Origin: Acidiphilium acidophilum
GTDB lineage: Bacteria; Pseudomonadota; Alphaproteobacteria; Acetobacterales; Acetobacteraceae
DNA length: 64,000 nt
Assembly: GCF_033842475.1 (NCBI RefSeq)
Contig: NZ_JAWXYB010000018.1
Location: forward strand, 3,455,501 to 3,519,500
Reading direction: 5' to 3'
Part shown: positions 21,934 through 29,799 of the stretch, piece by piece
Position numbering within the stretch: the stretch's first letter is position 1
Layout of the letters: every line of letters starts with the position of its first letter
Made by a program: the position numbers and the translations under genes
Notes under the pieces: generated by a model
Told to the model about the DNA's origin: nothing
The model's database searches: none
What the model saw: the letters and a program-made list of their open reading frames with translations, nothing else

Positions 21934-22350
21934 TTATTCCGCCGCCATCTGCTCCGACTGGCTGGGTGATTGGGCTTCGGGTGCTGCACCGAGAGCCGGC
22001 TCGTCTTCGGCGTCATCTTCAGCCTCGGTCGGACCCTCGGGAAGCCTCGTCGTCATTCGCCCCGGCAAGGCCTGCCTGTGTCTCCGCCAGCTTGGTCAAT
22101 TCGTCCTGCGACAGAGCGAAGTTTGCTGCGGGATAAGACGAAGCGTTCGGTCTTGAACCGATCGACCACGGCGGCGCGGGTGGCCTTTCCGGTCGGTCGG
22201 GGCATGATCCCGTTCGCGGCCGCGACTGTCTCGATCTCCGGTTTCGACAGGCAGGAGAGGAATTCCTGCGTCGCCATGCTCGGCAAAAACAGGTCCGCGC
22301 CGATCTGGTGACCGGTTAGCGTGGGAGCCGTTGAGTGCAAATCTGCTGGG
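21934..22350 (-). pseudogene. Frameshifted gene remnant, perhaps plasmid ParB-like
   Basis: Reading the minus strand, an open piece (TLTGHQIGADLFLPSMATQEFLSCLSKPEIETVAAANGI...AAVVDRFKTERFV) continues only after a frameshift near 22140 (NFALSQDELTKLAETQAGLAGANDDEA), then after another shift near 22040 in an acidic tail ending QSPSQSEQMAAE and a stop at 21934. The pieces line up as one decayed C-terminal region. The acidic tail and helix pattern remind me of plasmid-type ParB/nuclease-like proteins, but I cannot confirm that. The N-terminal part is gone. Confidence 0.4.
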
Positions 22351-22386
22351 CACCTCGCTTGCCGCGCTCATATGTCGTACTTGGCG

Positions 22387-23100
22387 CTATTCTGACGGCA
22401 GGGCGACACTCTGAGGCGCACCAATTTCCCTTAGAACCACGATTTTTCGCTTTTCGGTATCCATGTAACGGAGTTGGATCGGTTCGAGTTGTCCGATGAT
22501 CGCAAAATGCTCGGCCGCCCGGACCTTGTTCACTTCGTCAAGCACACCTCGGCCGCCCAATCCAACTGCGGGGACGAAACCGTAGCACTCGCCATAGGCG
22601 AGCTTCCCACATTTTTTCATCGCGCGGGCGAATAAAGGCTTCGCCGCATCAGTGTGCTCGATGTAATCATATCCGTCACCATCAATATTAGAAAGAGTTG
22701 TAGGAAGATTTCTATCGCCGTCTAACATAGGATGTTTGGGGCTAACGTGTCTTGTAAATGCCACCTTATCAACAAGATCAGTTCTTAAAAAATAATTCTT
22801 ATCGTTCCAAATCATGAGCGTACCAAAGGCTGTATATCCAATCAGAACGGACTGCCCTGGTGGAAAGTCCGGGTCGCCTTCGAATAGCATATCAACCAAA
22901 CTTTGATATCGGTCTGGACGAACTAGCTGGAATTTTCCATCGAGCCAGAGGCCAGTACCATAAACATCCCAAAAGTCTAGCAATGACTGGGGCACCTTGC
23001 CGCGGTATGTTTCTCGAATTTCCGTCGGTACAGTTTCACCGTCTTTGGGTGGACCGAATTTTTTGATGCAATATTCGAAATTTGCGTTAATATTGGTCAT
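22387..23100 (-). CDS. Type VI effector immunity protein, Tdi1-like (GAD-like plus DUF1851)
   Basis: A 237-residue protein with the GAD-like/DUF1851 arrangement known from Tdi1, the antidote to the Agrobacterium DNase Tde1. The N-terminus (FEYCIKKFGPPKDGETVPTEIRETYRGKVPQSLLDFWDVYGTGLWLDGKFQLVRPDRY) is the GAD-like part. The second half (GTLMIWNDKNYFLRTDL, AMKKCGKLAYGECYGFVPAVGLGG, EHFAIIGQLEPIQLRYM) is the DUF1851-like part. Its ATG overlaps the effector stop by 4 bases (ATGA), the normal effector-immunity coupling. It is visibly AT-richer than the chromosomal core and so probably imported. Cytoplasmic. Confidence 0.82.
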   Translation of the reverse strand: MTNINANFEYCIKKFGPPKDGETVPTEIRETYRGKVPQSLLDFWDVYGTGLWLDGKFQLVRPDRYQSLVDMLFEGDPDFPPGQSVLIGYTAFGTLMIWNDKNYFLRTDLVDKVAFTRHVSPKHPMLDGDRNLPTTLSNIDGDGYDYIEHTDAAKPLFARAMKKCGKLAYGECYGFVPAVGLGGRGVLDEVNKVRAAEHFAIIGQLEPIQLRYMDTEKRKIVVLREIGAPQSVALPSE

Positions 23101-23858
23101 GATTCTGGCTCATCCTCGCACGGTTCGAGTTTAACATCCATATGCTTATCACCTCTTTTCAGCGCTTGCTTGACTGCTTTTTTGAGCGCCTTCACTCGTG
23201 ATTTCCATTGTGCCCCGATCGATCTATTGATCGACCTATTCGCCATGGTAAGGCTATCTCCCTGCGCCCCGCCGGCAATCGCGTCGAGAGCGTGGGTCGC
23301 GTCCATCCCTGCCATTTCCTTTGCTGTTTGGGTGGCTGCTTCTTTCGCAGCTTCTTCCGGAGTTAAGCCCTCCTCCTGGAATTGGGACTCCAATTCAGCT
23401 TGCCTGTCAGTTTGGTAATTACTGCACGCATTCTCTCTCGCGTTGGCATCGCCTTCAGGCCGATAACTCCCTGTTGTTTGTCTCCGCGAATCGGCCTCGT
23501 CGAGCCGCTTTTGCATCTCTTCAGGAGACTGATCGTTGATCGTGTCCTGCTGGTCCTTGAGTTGCTGCGCCATATCCTTGGTGCTCTGGCCCTTCGGCGT
23601 TTCGAAGCAGGGGATTGCTTCGGCGCAGTCGACGGATGGTTTCGCCGTATCGCGGCTTGAAAGCTGCGACTCGGAAGCCTCGTGCGCACGCAATACCTCA
23701 GCTGCGGTAACGGCGAGAACGCCCACGGTGAGGGGAAGCGCAATGGCATCGATAAATGGAATACTTGCGGTGGTGCCGGTAGGTTGGACAGGTTCCGGGG
23801 GAGAATAAGCTAAAGCTTGTTTCCCGGTTTGTGGTGAACATGATCCCCGGAAATAAAT
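23097..23858 (-). CDS. Tde1-like type VI DNase effector (Ntox15), N-terminally truncated
   Basis: The C-terminal toxin domain shows the Ntox15 hallmark HxxD (GMDATHALDAIAGG) followed by NRSINRSIGAQWKSRVKALKKAV, as in Tde1 DNases. The middle is Gln/Glu-rich and helical (KDMAQQLKDQQDTINDQSPEEMQKRLDEADSRRQ, in parts). The frame is open from a TAA at 23859-23861, but no ATG, GTG or TTG occurs before the GTG at 23726, which lies inside a hydrophobic stretch (ASIPFIDAIALPLT-VGVLAVTAAEVL). The real front, which would carry a PAAR or adaptor part, appears lost next to the structured DNA and IS3 element upstream. If translated from 23726 the product is 209 residues. No type VI secretion genes lie in the window. 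Confidence 0.72.
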   Translation of the reverse strand: MYFRGSCSPQTGKQALAYSPPEPVQPTGTTASIPFIDAIALPLTVGVLAVTAAEVLRAHEASESQLSSRDTAKPSVDCAEAIPCFETPKGQSTKDMAQQLKDQQDTINDQSPEEMQKRLDEADSRRQTTGSYRPEGDANARENACSNYQTDRQAELESQFQEEGLTPEEAAKEAATQTAKEMAGMDATHALDAIAGGAQGDSLTMANRSINRSIGAQWKSRVKALKKAVKQALKRGDKHMDVKLEPCEDEPES

Positions 23859-23915
23859 TTAGAATCAATCCTTCTGGCGGCTGTGGCGCTGTGAAGCTTG
23901 TGGGCAGCCGCCGAC

Positions 23916-23966
23916 CTGTGGACAAGGCTGGGAAAACACGCTTCGTTTTCCCGGGCTTGTCCACAG
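23916..23966. repeat. Long hairpin with DnaA-box-like arms
   Basis: The arms CTGTGGACAAG and CTTGTCCACAG, extended by GGGAAAAC/GTTTTCCC, form a stem of about 22 positions with one mismatch and one wobble around a 7-base loop. TTGTCCACA differs from the DnaA box TTATCCACA by one base. It lies between the truncated effector and the IS3-family element. It may be a structured intergenic repeat or a terminator. Confidence 0.6.
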
Positions 23967-24044
23967 GGGACCGCGTCTTCGCGGTCAGGCGGGGATCGGC
24001 GCAGCCGACTGTCCACAAATTCACAGCGTCTCGCCTCCATCGGG

Positions 24045-24878
24045 TTACGCCGCCTTCGCCATGGCCGCAGCGGTCGACCCGAAATATGCCTCGTCCGGCG
24101 TCTGCCAGTTCAACGCCTGGTGCGGTCGTCGCCGATTATACCAGTCGAAGAATTCGCTCAGGCTGCGCTTTTGTTCAATGCCGGTCGCAGCCGGACGCAG
24201 GTAGACCCACTCATGCTTTACCGTCCACCAGAGCCGCTCGACGAAGATATTGTCGTGACAGCGCCCGCGCCCGTCCATGCTGATCTGCACGCCGTGCTCG
24301 CGCAGCACCTTGGTGAACTCCTCGCTGGTGAACTGCGATCCCTGGTCGGAGTTGAAAATCTCTGGCCTGCTGAACCGCGCCAGCGCCTCACGCAGCGCCT
24401 TGATGCAGAACCCCACCGTGAGCGTATTGGACAACCGCCATGCCAGAACCCTCCGGGTCGACCAGTCCAAGATCACGACCAGGTACAGAAACCCCTGACG
24501 CATTGGGATGTAGGTGATGTCGGTTGACCAGACCTGATTGGACCGGTCGATCACCTTGTCGCGCAGCAGATAGGGGTAGATCTTGTGCTCGTGGTTGGGC
24601 TTGCTTGTGTCGGGCTTTGGCCGGACCGCGCAGAGGCCGAGTTTTTTCATCAAGCGCCGTATCCGCCGGCGACCGACCGAAATTCCCTCTCGCCCCAACG
24701 CTACCTGCAACCGGCGGCTGCCGTAGACCGGATAATCGGTGAAAATCCGCTCAAGACGGGCCAGCAGATCGAGCTCTTCCGCCGGCTCCGCCTGCGGACG
24801 ATGATAAAAACTGCTGCGCGCAACACCCAGAAGGGCGCATTGCCGGTTGATGGACAGCTCCGCATTCGGCGCGATCAT
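24045..24878 (-). CDS. IS3-family transposase OrfB (integrase core)
   Basis: A 277-residue DDE integrase-type protein. An N-terminal HTH_21-like part (SINRQCALLGVARSSFYHRP, YPVYGSRRLQVALGREGISVGRRRIRRLMKKLGL) precedes the rve core: Asp in VWSTDITYIPM, Asp in IFNSDQGSQFTSEEF, Glu in NIFVERLWWTVKHEWVYL. The ending FFDWYNRRRPHQALNWQTPDEAYF is typical. Its start overlaps the orfA stop by 4 bases. In IS3 elements a -1 frameshift in this overlap makes the active OrfAB fusion. It looks intact. Confidence 0.93.
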   Translation of the reverse strand: MIAPNAELSINRQCALLGVARSSFYHRPQAEPAEELDLLARLERIFTDYPVYGSRRLQVALGREGISVGRRRIRRLMKKLGLCAVRPKPDTSKPNHEHKIYPYLLRDKVIDRSNQVWSTDITYIPMRQGFLYLVVILDWSTRRVLAWRLSNTLTVGFCIKALREALARFSRPEIFNSDQGSQFTSEEFTKVLREHGVQISMDGRGRCHDNIFVERLWWTVKHEWVYLRPAATGIEQKRSLSEFFDWYNRRRPHQALNWQTPDEAYFGSTAAAMAKAA

Positions 24879-25186
24879 CGCCCGCCTCTCAGCAGTCGGG
24901 AGATGGCGGGCTGCCCGGCAAGAAAATCCCGTTCAACCTGCAACTGGCCGATCTTGCGGTGCAGATCATCGATCATCTTCTGTGCGTCCTCGGCAACGGC
25001 CGCCTTGTTGCCGCGCTCGAATAATTCCCCTGCGCGCTTCACCAACTCCTGCTTCCACGCGCTGATCATCGTCGCATGAACCCCAAATTCAGCCGACAAC
25101 TCCGCCAGGGTCTTCTCCCCCGACAGCGCCGCCATCGCCACACGAGCTTTGAATTCCGCCCCGTGCTGCTTCCTCTTTACACCCAT
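24875..25186 (-). CDS. IS3-family transposase OrfA
   Basis: A 103-residue helix-turn-helix protein (KRKQHGAEFKARVAMAALSGEKTLAELSAEFGVHATMISAWKQEL, in parts) followed by a leucine-zipper-like helix (DAQKMIDDLHRKIGQLQVERDFL). This is the normal structure of OrfA, which binds the IS ends. It is followed by the 4-base overlap with orfB. Confidence 0.92.
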   Translation of the reverse strand: MGVKRKQHGAEFKARVAMAALSGEKTLAELSAEFGVHATMISAWKQELVKRAGELFERGNKAAVAEDAQKMIDDLHRKIGQLQVERDFLAGQPAISRLLRGGR

Positions 25187-25234
25187 CTCTGGCTCCTCTC
25201 TCGACCGGCCAGCCTTAGCTTAAACAACTGTCCA

Positions 25235-26159
25235 AAAAACCGGAGCCGCCGCAGTGAGCACTGGCGGCATCGTCCTGGGCAAAGGCGGTACCAACGAAAG
25301 CGGCGACAACGCTACGCCCCTGGCGGCCGGCATGGGCCAGCAGGTTGCGCATCATATGGACACGGCATCGCTGCCAGGTGGCGTGCAGCACTTTGGCGAT
25401 GGCGGCCTTCAGACCCTCATGGGCATCCGAGATCACCAGCTTGACGCCGCGCAGACCGCGCCGGGCGAGGCTGCGGAGGAATTCGGTCCAGAACGTTTCC
25501 GCCTCCGACGCACCGATCGCCATGCCGAGGACCTCGCGACGGCCATCACCATTGACGCCGGTTGCGATGGTGACGGCGACCGAGACGATCCGGCCGGCCT
25601 CGCGCACCTTCAGATAGGTGGCATCCAACCTCCGGGGCGTTTCCAGCCGCGCTTCGCACGACTGGAACCTTGCGCCCCTCCGCCACACATACGGCCAGTC
25701 GCCCTCAAGGGGACGGTTCAGAAAATCGTTGATCTTGTCGTCGATCTCGCCGCACAGGCGTGAGACCTAGCTTTTGCTGATCCCGCTCATGCCGAAGGAT
25801 TGCACGAGTTCATCGACCGAGCGGGTCGAGACGCCCTGGATATAGGCCTCCTGGATTACGGCGGCCAGCGCCTTCTCGGCGATCCGACGGGGCTCAAGAA
25901 AAGCCGGGAAATAACTGCCGTGGCGCAACTTGGGCAGGCGCAACTCGATCGTTCCGGCCCGGGTTTCTCAGGTCCGGTCGCGATACCCGTTGCGCTGGTT
26001 GACCCGCTCGTCGCTGCGTTTGCCATAGGGCGCGCCGGTCAGGCTTTCCGCTTCCAGCTCCATCAGCCGTTGGGCCGTAAAGCCCACCATCTCGCGCAAC
26101 AAATCGGTGTCGGAGCTCTTCTCCAGCAGCGCGCGAAGGGCCATTGTGGGGTCGGTCAT
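25235..26159 (-). pseudogene. IS256-family transposase, decayed and truncated
   Basis: Reads from MTDPTMALRALLEKSSDTDLLREMVGF through RNGYRDR, then a TGA where the family has Trp (RDWETRAG), then [23 protein letters not shown]...[21 protein letters not shown], then a TAG where Gln is usual, then VSRLCGEIDDKINDFLNRPLEGDWPYVW. An unusual insertion of about 17 residues (RRGARFQSCEARLETPRR) splits the WPYxWLDATY motif. The core continues with VSVAVTIATGVNGDGRREVLG, VKLVISDAHEGLKAAI and RCRVHMMRNLL, then stops at FAQDDAASAH, where the IS3 element cuts off the last third. All three catalytic blocks cannot be intact, so it is dead. Confidence 0.88.
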
Positions 26160-26232
26160 CGTTCGGATCTCCTCGGATCTTTGTTGGTCGGTTGCAATTC
26201 CAACCATAACCGAAGACCGACGATGACCACCG

Positions 26233-26300
26233 CTGTGGATAAGTAGCCCGCCTGCGCCAGACTCGTTGCCCGGTCGCTCCGGCGGGCTACTTACCCACAG
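26233..26300. repeat. Inverted repeat beside the IS256 remnant, with DnaA-box-like ends
   Basis: The arms CTGTGGATAAGTAGCCCGCC (26233-26252) and GGCGGGCTACTTACCCACAG (26281-26300) match at 19 of 20 positions around a 28-base loop. The left arm read on the minus strand contains TTATCCACA, a perfect DnaA box. It may be the IS256 end region or an older structured element. Confidence 0.6.
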
Positions 26301-26404
26301 CTCCTACACCACCCAAGGGGACGCGACCCTATCCTGACCCAACAGCATCGAGCCGTCCTGTCGCGCGCATGTAATCCGAAACGGGACGACGTGCCTGTAG
26401 TGGT

Positions 26405-28060
26405 TTATGCCATCGTAAACTTGGCCCCGACATCGGTTGAAATAACAGGGGCACCGGAGCGATAATTCCGCGCGAACTCTTGCAGGGCGGCGGCCAGGTC
26501 TGCCACCACGAGGGTCCAATCGAGGTCGCGCTGCTGCCGGAAGATCCGCATCGTGGGATACCAGGGCGTGTCGACTTGACGATGTCCCCACCGCCAGCAT
26601 CCGTCGAAACGCGAGATCATCCAGACCGTTTTACCCATCGCTCCGGCCAGATGCGCGACGGCGGTATCGACTGTGATGACCAGATCGAGCCGTGCCACGA
26701 TCGCCGCGGTATCCATGAAATCTTTCGATTCCTCCATCGGATCGAACAGGCCCTGCCAATCCGGCCAGATCTCAGGGTCCTTCTGCAGACTCACGAATCG
26801 CACGCCATCCACCTCCGCGAGGGCGGCGAGCGCGGTTACCGGCAATGATCGCCGCCGGTCGATCAGCATCGACTCGACATCATCACGATGGCTCCCGCCC
26901 GCCCAGACCACGCCGACCAGCGGGCGCGGCTCCTGCCCACGAGCGCCGACCCATTGCGTGAACCCTGTTGGAGCTTCGTGTCGAGGGGCTGTAATGTAAG
27001 GAACCGTCGCGGGTATCGTATTCCACCGCGTTCCGAAACACCAGGGCAGGCTCATGAGCGGGCAGTGCAGATCGAAATCCATGTCCAGCTCACGTGCCAC
27101 TCCCTCCAGCGCAATCACCTCGACACTGCCCCCTGGCATCGGCATCGCCGCTGCCAGGCGCACGAGTGTCGGAGGCACCGCGAGCACCACGTGCGCGCCA
27201 AGCGCGGCAACCAGGGGAACATAGCGTATGAACTGAATCGTATCGCCCAGCCCCTGCTCGGCATAAAGCAGAATCGTGCGACCGGCGATGGGCTCGCCGC
27301 GCCACGCCGCCCCCCGATCCGGCAGGCTTCGCAGCGCCCGTGTTCGCCTCAACCGCCACTCGTATTCCGCCCAGCCCCGTTCGAAATCACCTGCCGCCAG
27401 CAGGCACAACGCCCGGTTATGCCTATAATCCGGGATCTCCGGTGCCACCGCATAAGCCCGCTCGTGCAACAATAGCGCCGCCTCGATGGCTCCTGCCCCG
27501 TGCAGCGCATTCGCAAGGCTGCTCAGCAACCCGGCGTGACCCGGTGCCAGAGCGAGCGCCCGCCCGTACAACTCGATTGCGGCTTCGAAACCACCGGCAT
27601 CGAAATGCAGCCCGGCCAGACAGGCCAGTGCATCGATATTCTCCGGCATCAGATGCACTGCGGTCACGGCCATCTGCGTCGCATGATCCAGCACCCCCAA
27701 CCCGCGCAGAGCGCCGGCCAGATTGACATAGGCTGCACCGAAATCCGGTGCCTGGCGCACGCACGCGACATATGCCTGTACCGCCTCGATCAGGCGATCC
27801 GATTGCATCAGAGCGGTTCCCAGCGCGAACCGGGCATCGACATCACCTGGTACCAGCGCAAGATAGCGCTGAAATGCCGCGATCGCCGCATCATCCTGAC
27901 CCGTGGCGCGTAAGGCGTTGGCCCAGTTGCGCAGCGCGCCCGGGTGCATGGGTGACAGCGCGACGCAATCCCCAAACGCCGCCGCCGCCGCCAGATCATC
28001 GCCGGAGCCAGCATACGCGTTGCCTTGATCGAACAGAATTTCAGCCGTTGAAACCGACAT
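26405..28060 (-). CDS. TPR protein with glycosyltransferase-like C-terminal domain
   Basis: A 551-residue cytoplasmic protein. Residues about 1-245 are seven or so tetratricopeptide repeats (GNAYAGSGDDLAAAAAFGDCVALSP, YVNLAGALRGLGVLDHA, LANALHGAGAIEAALLLHERAYA), ending in the linker GDFERGWAEYEWRL. The C-terminal part resembles GT-B glycosyltransferases of the heptosyltransferase/GT9 kind: ILLYAEQGLGDTIQFIRYVPLVAALGAHV, VGVVWAGGSHRDD, RFVSLQKDP, DTAAIVARLDLVITVDTAVAHLAGAMGKTVWM. Such fusions are common in proteobacteria and often sit in glycan or flagellar glycosylation loci; the acceptor here is unknown. The ATG has AAGAGGG upstream. Confidence 0.88.
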   Translation of the reverse strand: MSVSTAEILFDQGNAYAGSGDDLAAAAAFGDCVALSPMHPGALRNWANALRATGQDDAAIAAFQRYLALVPGDVDARFALGTALMQSDRLIEAVQAYVACVRQAPDFGAAYVNLAGALRGLGVLDHATQMAVTAVHLMPENIDALACLAGLHFDAGGFEAAIELYGRALALAPGHAGLLSSLANALHGAGAIEAALLLHERAYAVAPEIPDYRHNRALCLLAAGDFERGWAEYEWRLRRTRALRSLPDRGAAWRGEPIAGRTILLYAEQGLGDTIQFIRYVPLVAALGAHVVLAVPPTLVRLAAAMPMPGGSVEVIALEGVARELDMDFDLHCPLMSLPWCFGTRWNTIPATVPYITAPRHEAPTGFTQWVGARGQEPRPLVGVVWAGGSHRDDVESMLIDRRRSLPVTALAALAEVDGVRFVSLQKDPEIWPDWQGLFDPMEESKDFMDTAAIVARLDLVITVDTAVAHLAGAMGKTVWMISRFDGCWRWGHRQVDTPWYPTMRIFRQQRDLDWTLVVADLAAALQEFARNYRSGAPVISTDVGAKFTMA

Positions 28061-28112
28061 CTGACCCTCTTGCCGTCCAACGTCACTATCGCCGGAAAAT
28101 GTTAAGATCCGG

Positions 28113-28568
28113 TCAAGATTTCTGCACCCAGCCCCGTTCCGTCTGCTGCCAGTAGGTCAGGCCATGCCCCGCCACCTTTGCCGCCGCCCAGCGCGCCCGC
28201 GCCCCAATGACCGCCGCCTGATCATTGCCGTCGAACAGGTCGAACACCCGATCGAACCGGTTGAAACCGGATACGATTGTCTCATCCGCGCCCCCCACCA
28301 GAAACAGAAACCGGGCACCGTTCGGCACATCATCGCCATCGGTGAGCCAGATCGGCTGGTCCGCACCGAAGCCCATGGCCGCCGTGCCATGAGGCAACCA
28401 GTCCGGTGACGCGGCTCGCCACAAAGCATCATCGAGAGTCGCGATCGATGCCGGATCGGCCCCGCGCACGACCGCTCGCGCGCCGGACCCGAGCGTGCGC
28501 CCCAGCAACGGCGCGATGGCTTCGGCCACCCCGGTCCGGGTCAGATGATAGAACCCGATCGCCGCCAT
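28113..28568 (-). CDS. holC: DNA polymerase III subunit chi
   Basis: Clamp-loader accessory subunit that links the polymerase III holoenzyme to SSB through the psi-chi pair. The 151 residues show the family pattern: FYHLTRTGVAEAIAPLLGRTL, LDDALWRAASPDWLPHGTA, QPIWLTDGDDVPNGARFLFLVGGA, FNRFDRVFDLFDGND and AARARWAAAKVAGHGLTYWQQTERGW (in parts). It follows mrp after a few bases and is probably cotranscribed with it. Confidence 0.9.
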   Translation of the reverse strand: MAAIGFYHLTRTGVAEAIAPLLGRTLGSGARAVVRGADPASIATLDDALWRAASPDWLPHGTAAMGFGADQPIWLTDGDDVPNGARFLFLVGGADETIVSGFNRFDRVFDLFDGNDQAAVIGARARWAAAKVAGHGLTYWQQTERGWVQKS

Positions 28569-28572
28569 CGCC

Positions 28573-29655
28573 TCATTCGATCACGATACGGGGCCCGGCG
28601 GTCCGAACCCCACCCATCTGCGCGGCCACGGCATCGGCCACTGCCGCGAACGCCTGCCCGGCCTCGCTCTGCGGTGCGCTCACGGCGATCGGCGTGCCTT
28701 CGTCCGAGGTCGCGCGGATCGCCGGCAGGAGCGGCACTTCGCCGAGAAACGGCACACCGATCCGCGCCGCTTCGGTCCGCGCCCCGCCATGGCCGAAAAT
28801 CTCGGTACGGGTACCGCAATTGGGGCAGCAGAAGAAGCTCATGTTCTCGACGATGCCCAGCACCGGAACCCGGACCTGCTGGAACATCGAAACCCCGCGC
28901 CGCGCATCGAGCAGGGCGATATCCTGCGGGGTCGAGACCACCACCGCACCGGTCAGTTTCAGTCGCTGCGCCAGAGTCAGCTGGATATCCCCGGTTCCCG
29001 GCGGCAGGTCGATCACCATGACGTCGAGTGCCGGCCATTCCACCCCGGTCATCAACTGCATCAGGGCGTTGAGGACCATCGGGCCACGCCAGACCATCGC
29101 GGTTTCCTCGGCGACGACGTGGCCGATCGAAATCGCCTTCAGGCCCCAGGCATCGATCGGCACCAGCTTGTTGCCGAGCAGTTCCGGTTTGCCCCTGGTC
29201 CCCAGCATTCGCGGCAGCGAGGGTCCGTAGATATCGGCATCCAGCAGCCCGACGCTCATGCCCTTGGCGGCCAGCGAGACCGCGAGATTGACCGCAACCG
29301 TGGATTTACCGACGCCGCCCTTGCCCGACGCCACGGCAATGATCGATTTCACCTGGGTCAGCAGCGCGGGCGGGGGGGACGCAGCCGCGCCGTGCTGGTG
29401 GCCACCGGCAGCAGGTGCGCGCGGTGCGGTGAACATCACCGTCGCGTTCCGCACGCCCTTCAGCGCGGCCAGATGCTGCTCCAGCCGCAGCCGCAACGGT
29501 TCCAGCCGTTCCGCCGCCGTTTTCGCGACCCCGAGCGCCACCTGCACCATGCCGTCGCGCACCGCGACGCTGTCGATCATCGACTCCGGCAGAGCCGCGT
29601 CGTCCTGGGTACGAAATGCGGCTAAAGCCGCCCGAACCGCCGCCTCATCGATCAT
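28573..29655 (-). CDS. mrp: Mrp/ApbC-family iron-sulfur cluster carrier ATPase
   Basis: P-loop protein that carries and delivers Fe-S clusters. An N-terminal FSCA/DUF59-like domain (about 1-80, LEPLRLRLEQHLAALKGVRNATVMFTA in parts) is followed by a short His/Gly linker. The deviant Walker A SGKGGVGKST lies at residues 110-119. DADIYGPSLPRMLG and VIDLPPGTGDIQLTLAQ are family signatures. The CPNC pair near residue 275 (FFCCPNCGTRTEIFG) binds the bridging cluster in the dimer. It lies upstream of holC on the same strand. Confidence 0.95.
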   Translation of the reverse strand: MIDEAAVRAALAAFRTQDDAALPESMIDSVAVRDGMVQVALGVAKTAAERLEPLRLRLEQHLAALKGVRNATVMFTAPRAPAAGGHQHGAAASPPPALLTQVKSIIAVASGKGGVGKSTVAVNLAVSLAAKGMSVGLLDADIYGPSLPRMLGTRGKPELLGNKLVPIDAWGLKAISIGHVVAEETAMVWRGPMVLNALMQLMTGVEWPALDVMVIDLPPGTGDIQLTLAQRLKLTGAVVVSTPQDIALLDARRGVSMFQQVRVPVLGIVENMSFFCCPNCGTRTEIFGHGGARTEAARIGVPFLGEVPLLPAIRATSDEGTPIAVSAPQSEAGQAFAAVADAVAAQMGGVRTAGPRIVIE

Positions 29656-29799
29656 TTCCGGAACATCCTCATTTGTTCAGTCGCTTGCGCGTGCCGGTTC
29701 TAAACCGGAACTGCGCGCGCGGAAACCTGCCGCCGTTCACGCAGATTTGGTGACGCGCCCCTTCCGATCCGCCCTGCCGCGCCGCACATTCCGCCCGCC

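Larger units (their letters stand above)
24045..25234. mobile_element. IS3-family insertion sequence
   Basis: Contains an orfA/orfB pair on the minus strand. The right end is probably at 25234: read inward from there, TGGACAGTTGTTTAAGC begins the element, and just outside it lies the broken IS256-type transposase. The left end could not be fixed. The only inverted TGGACA nearby is inside the hairpin at 23916, about 125 bp beyond orfB, which is longer than usual. No target duplication was recognised. Confidence 0.6.
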
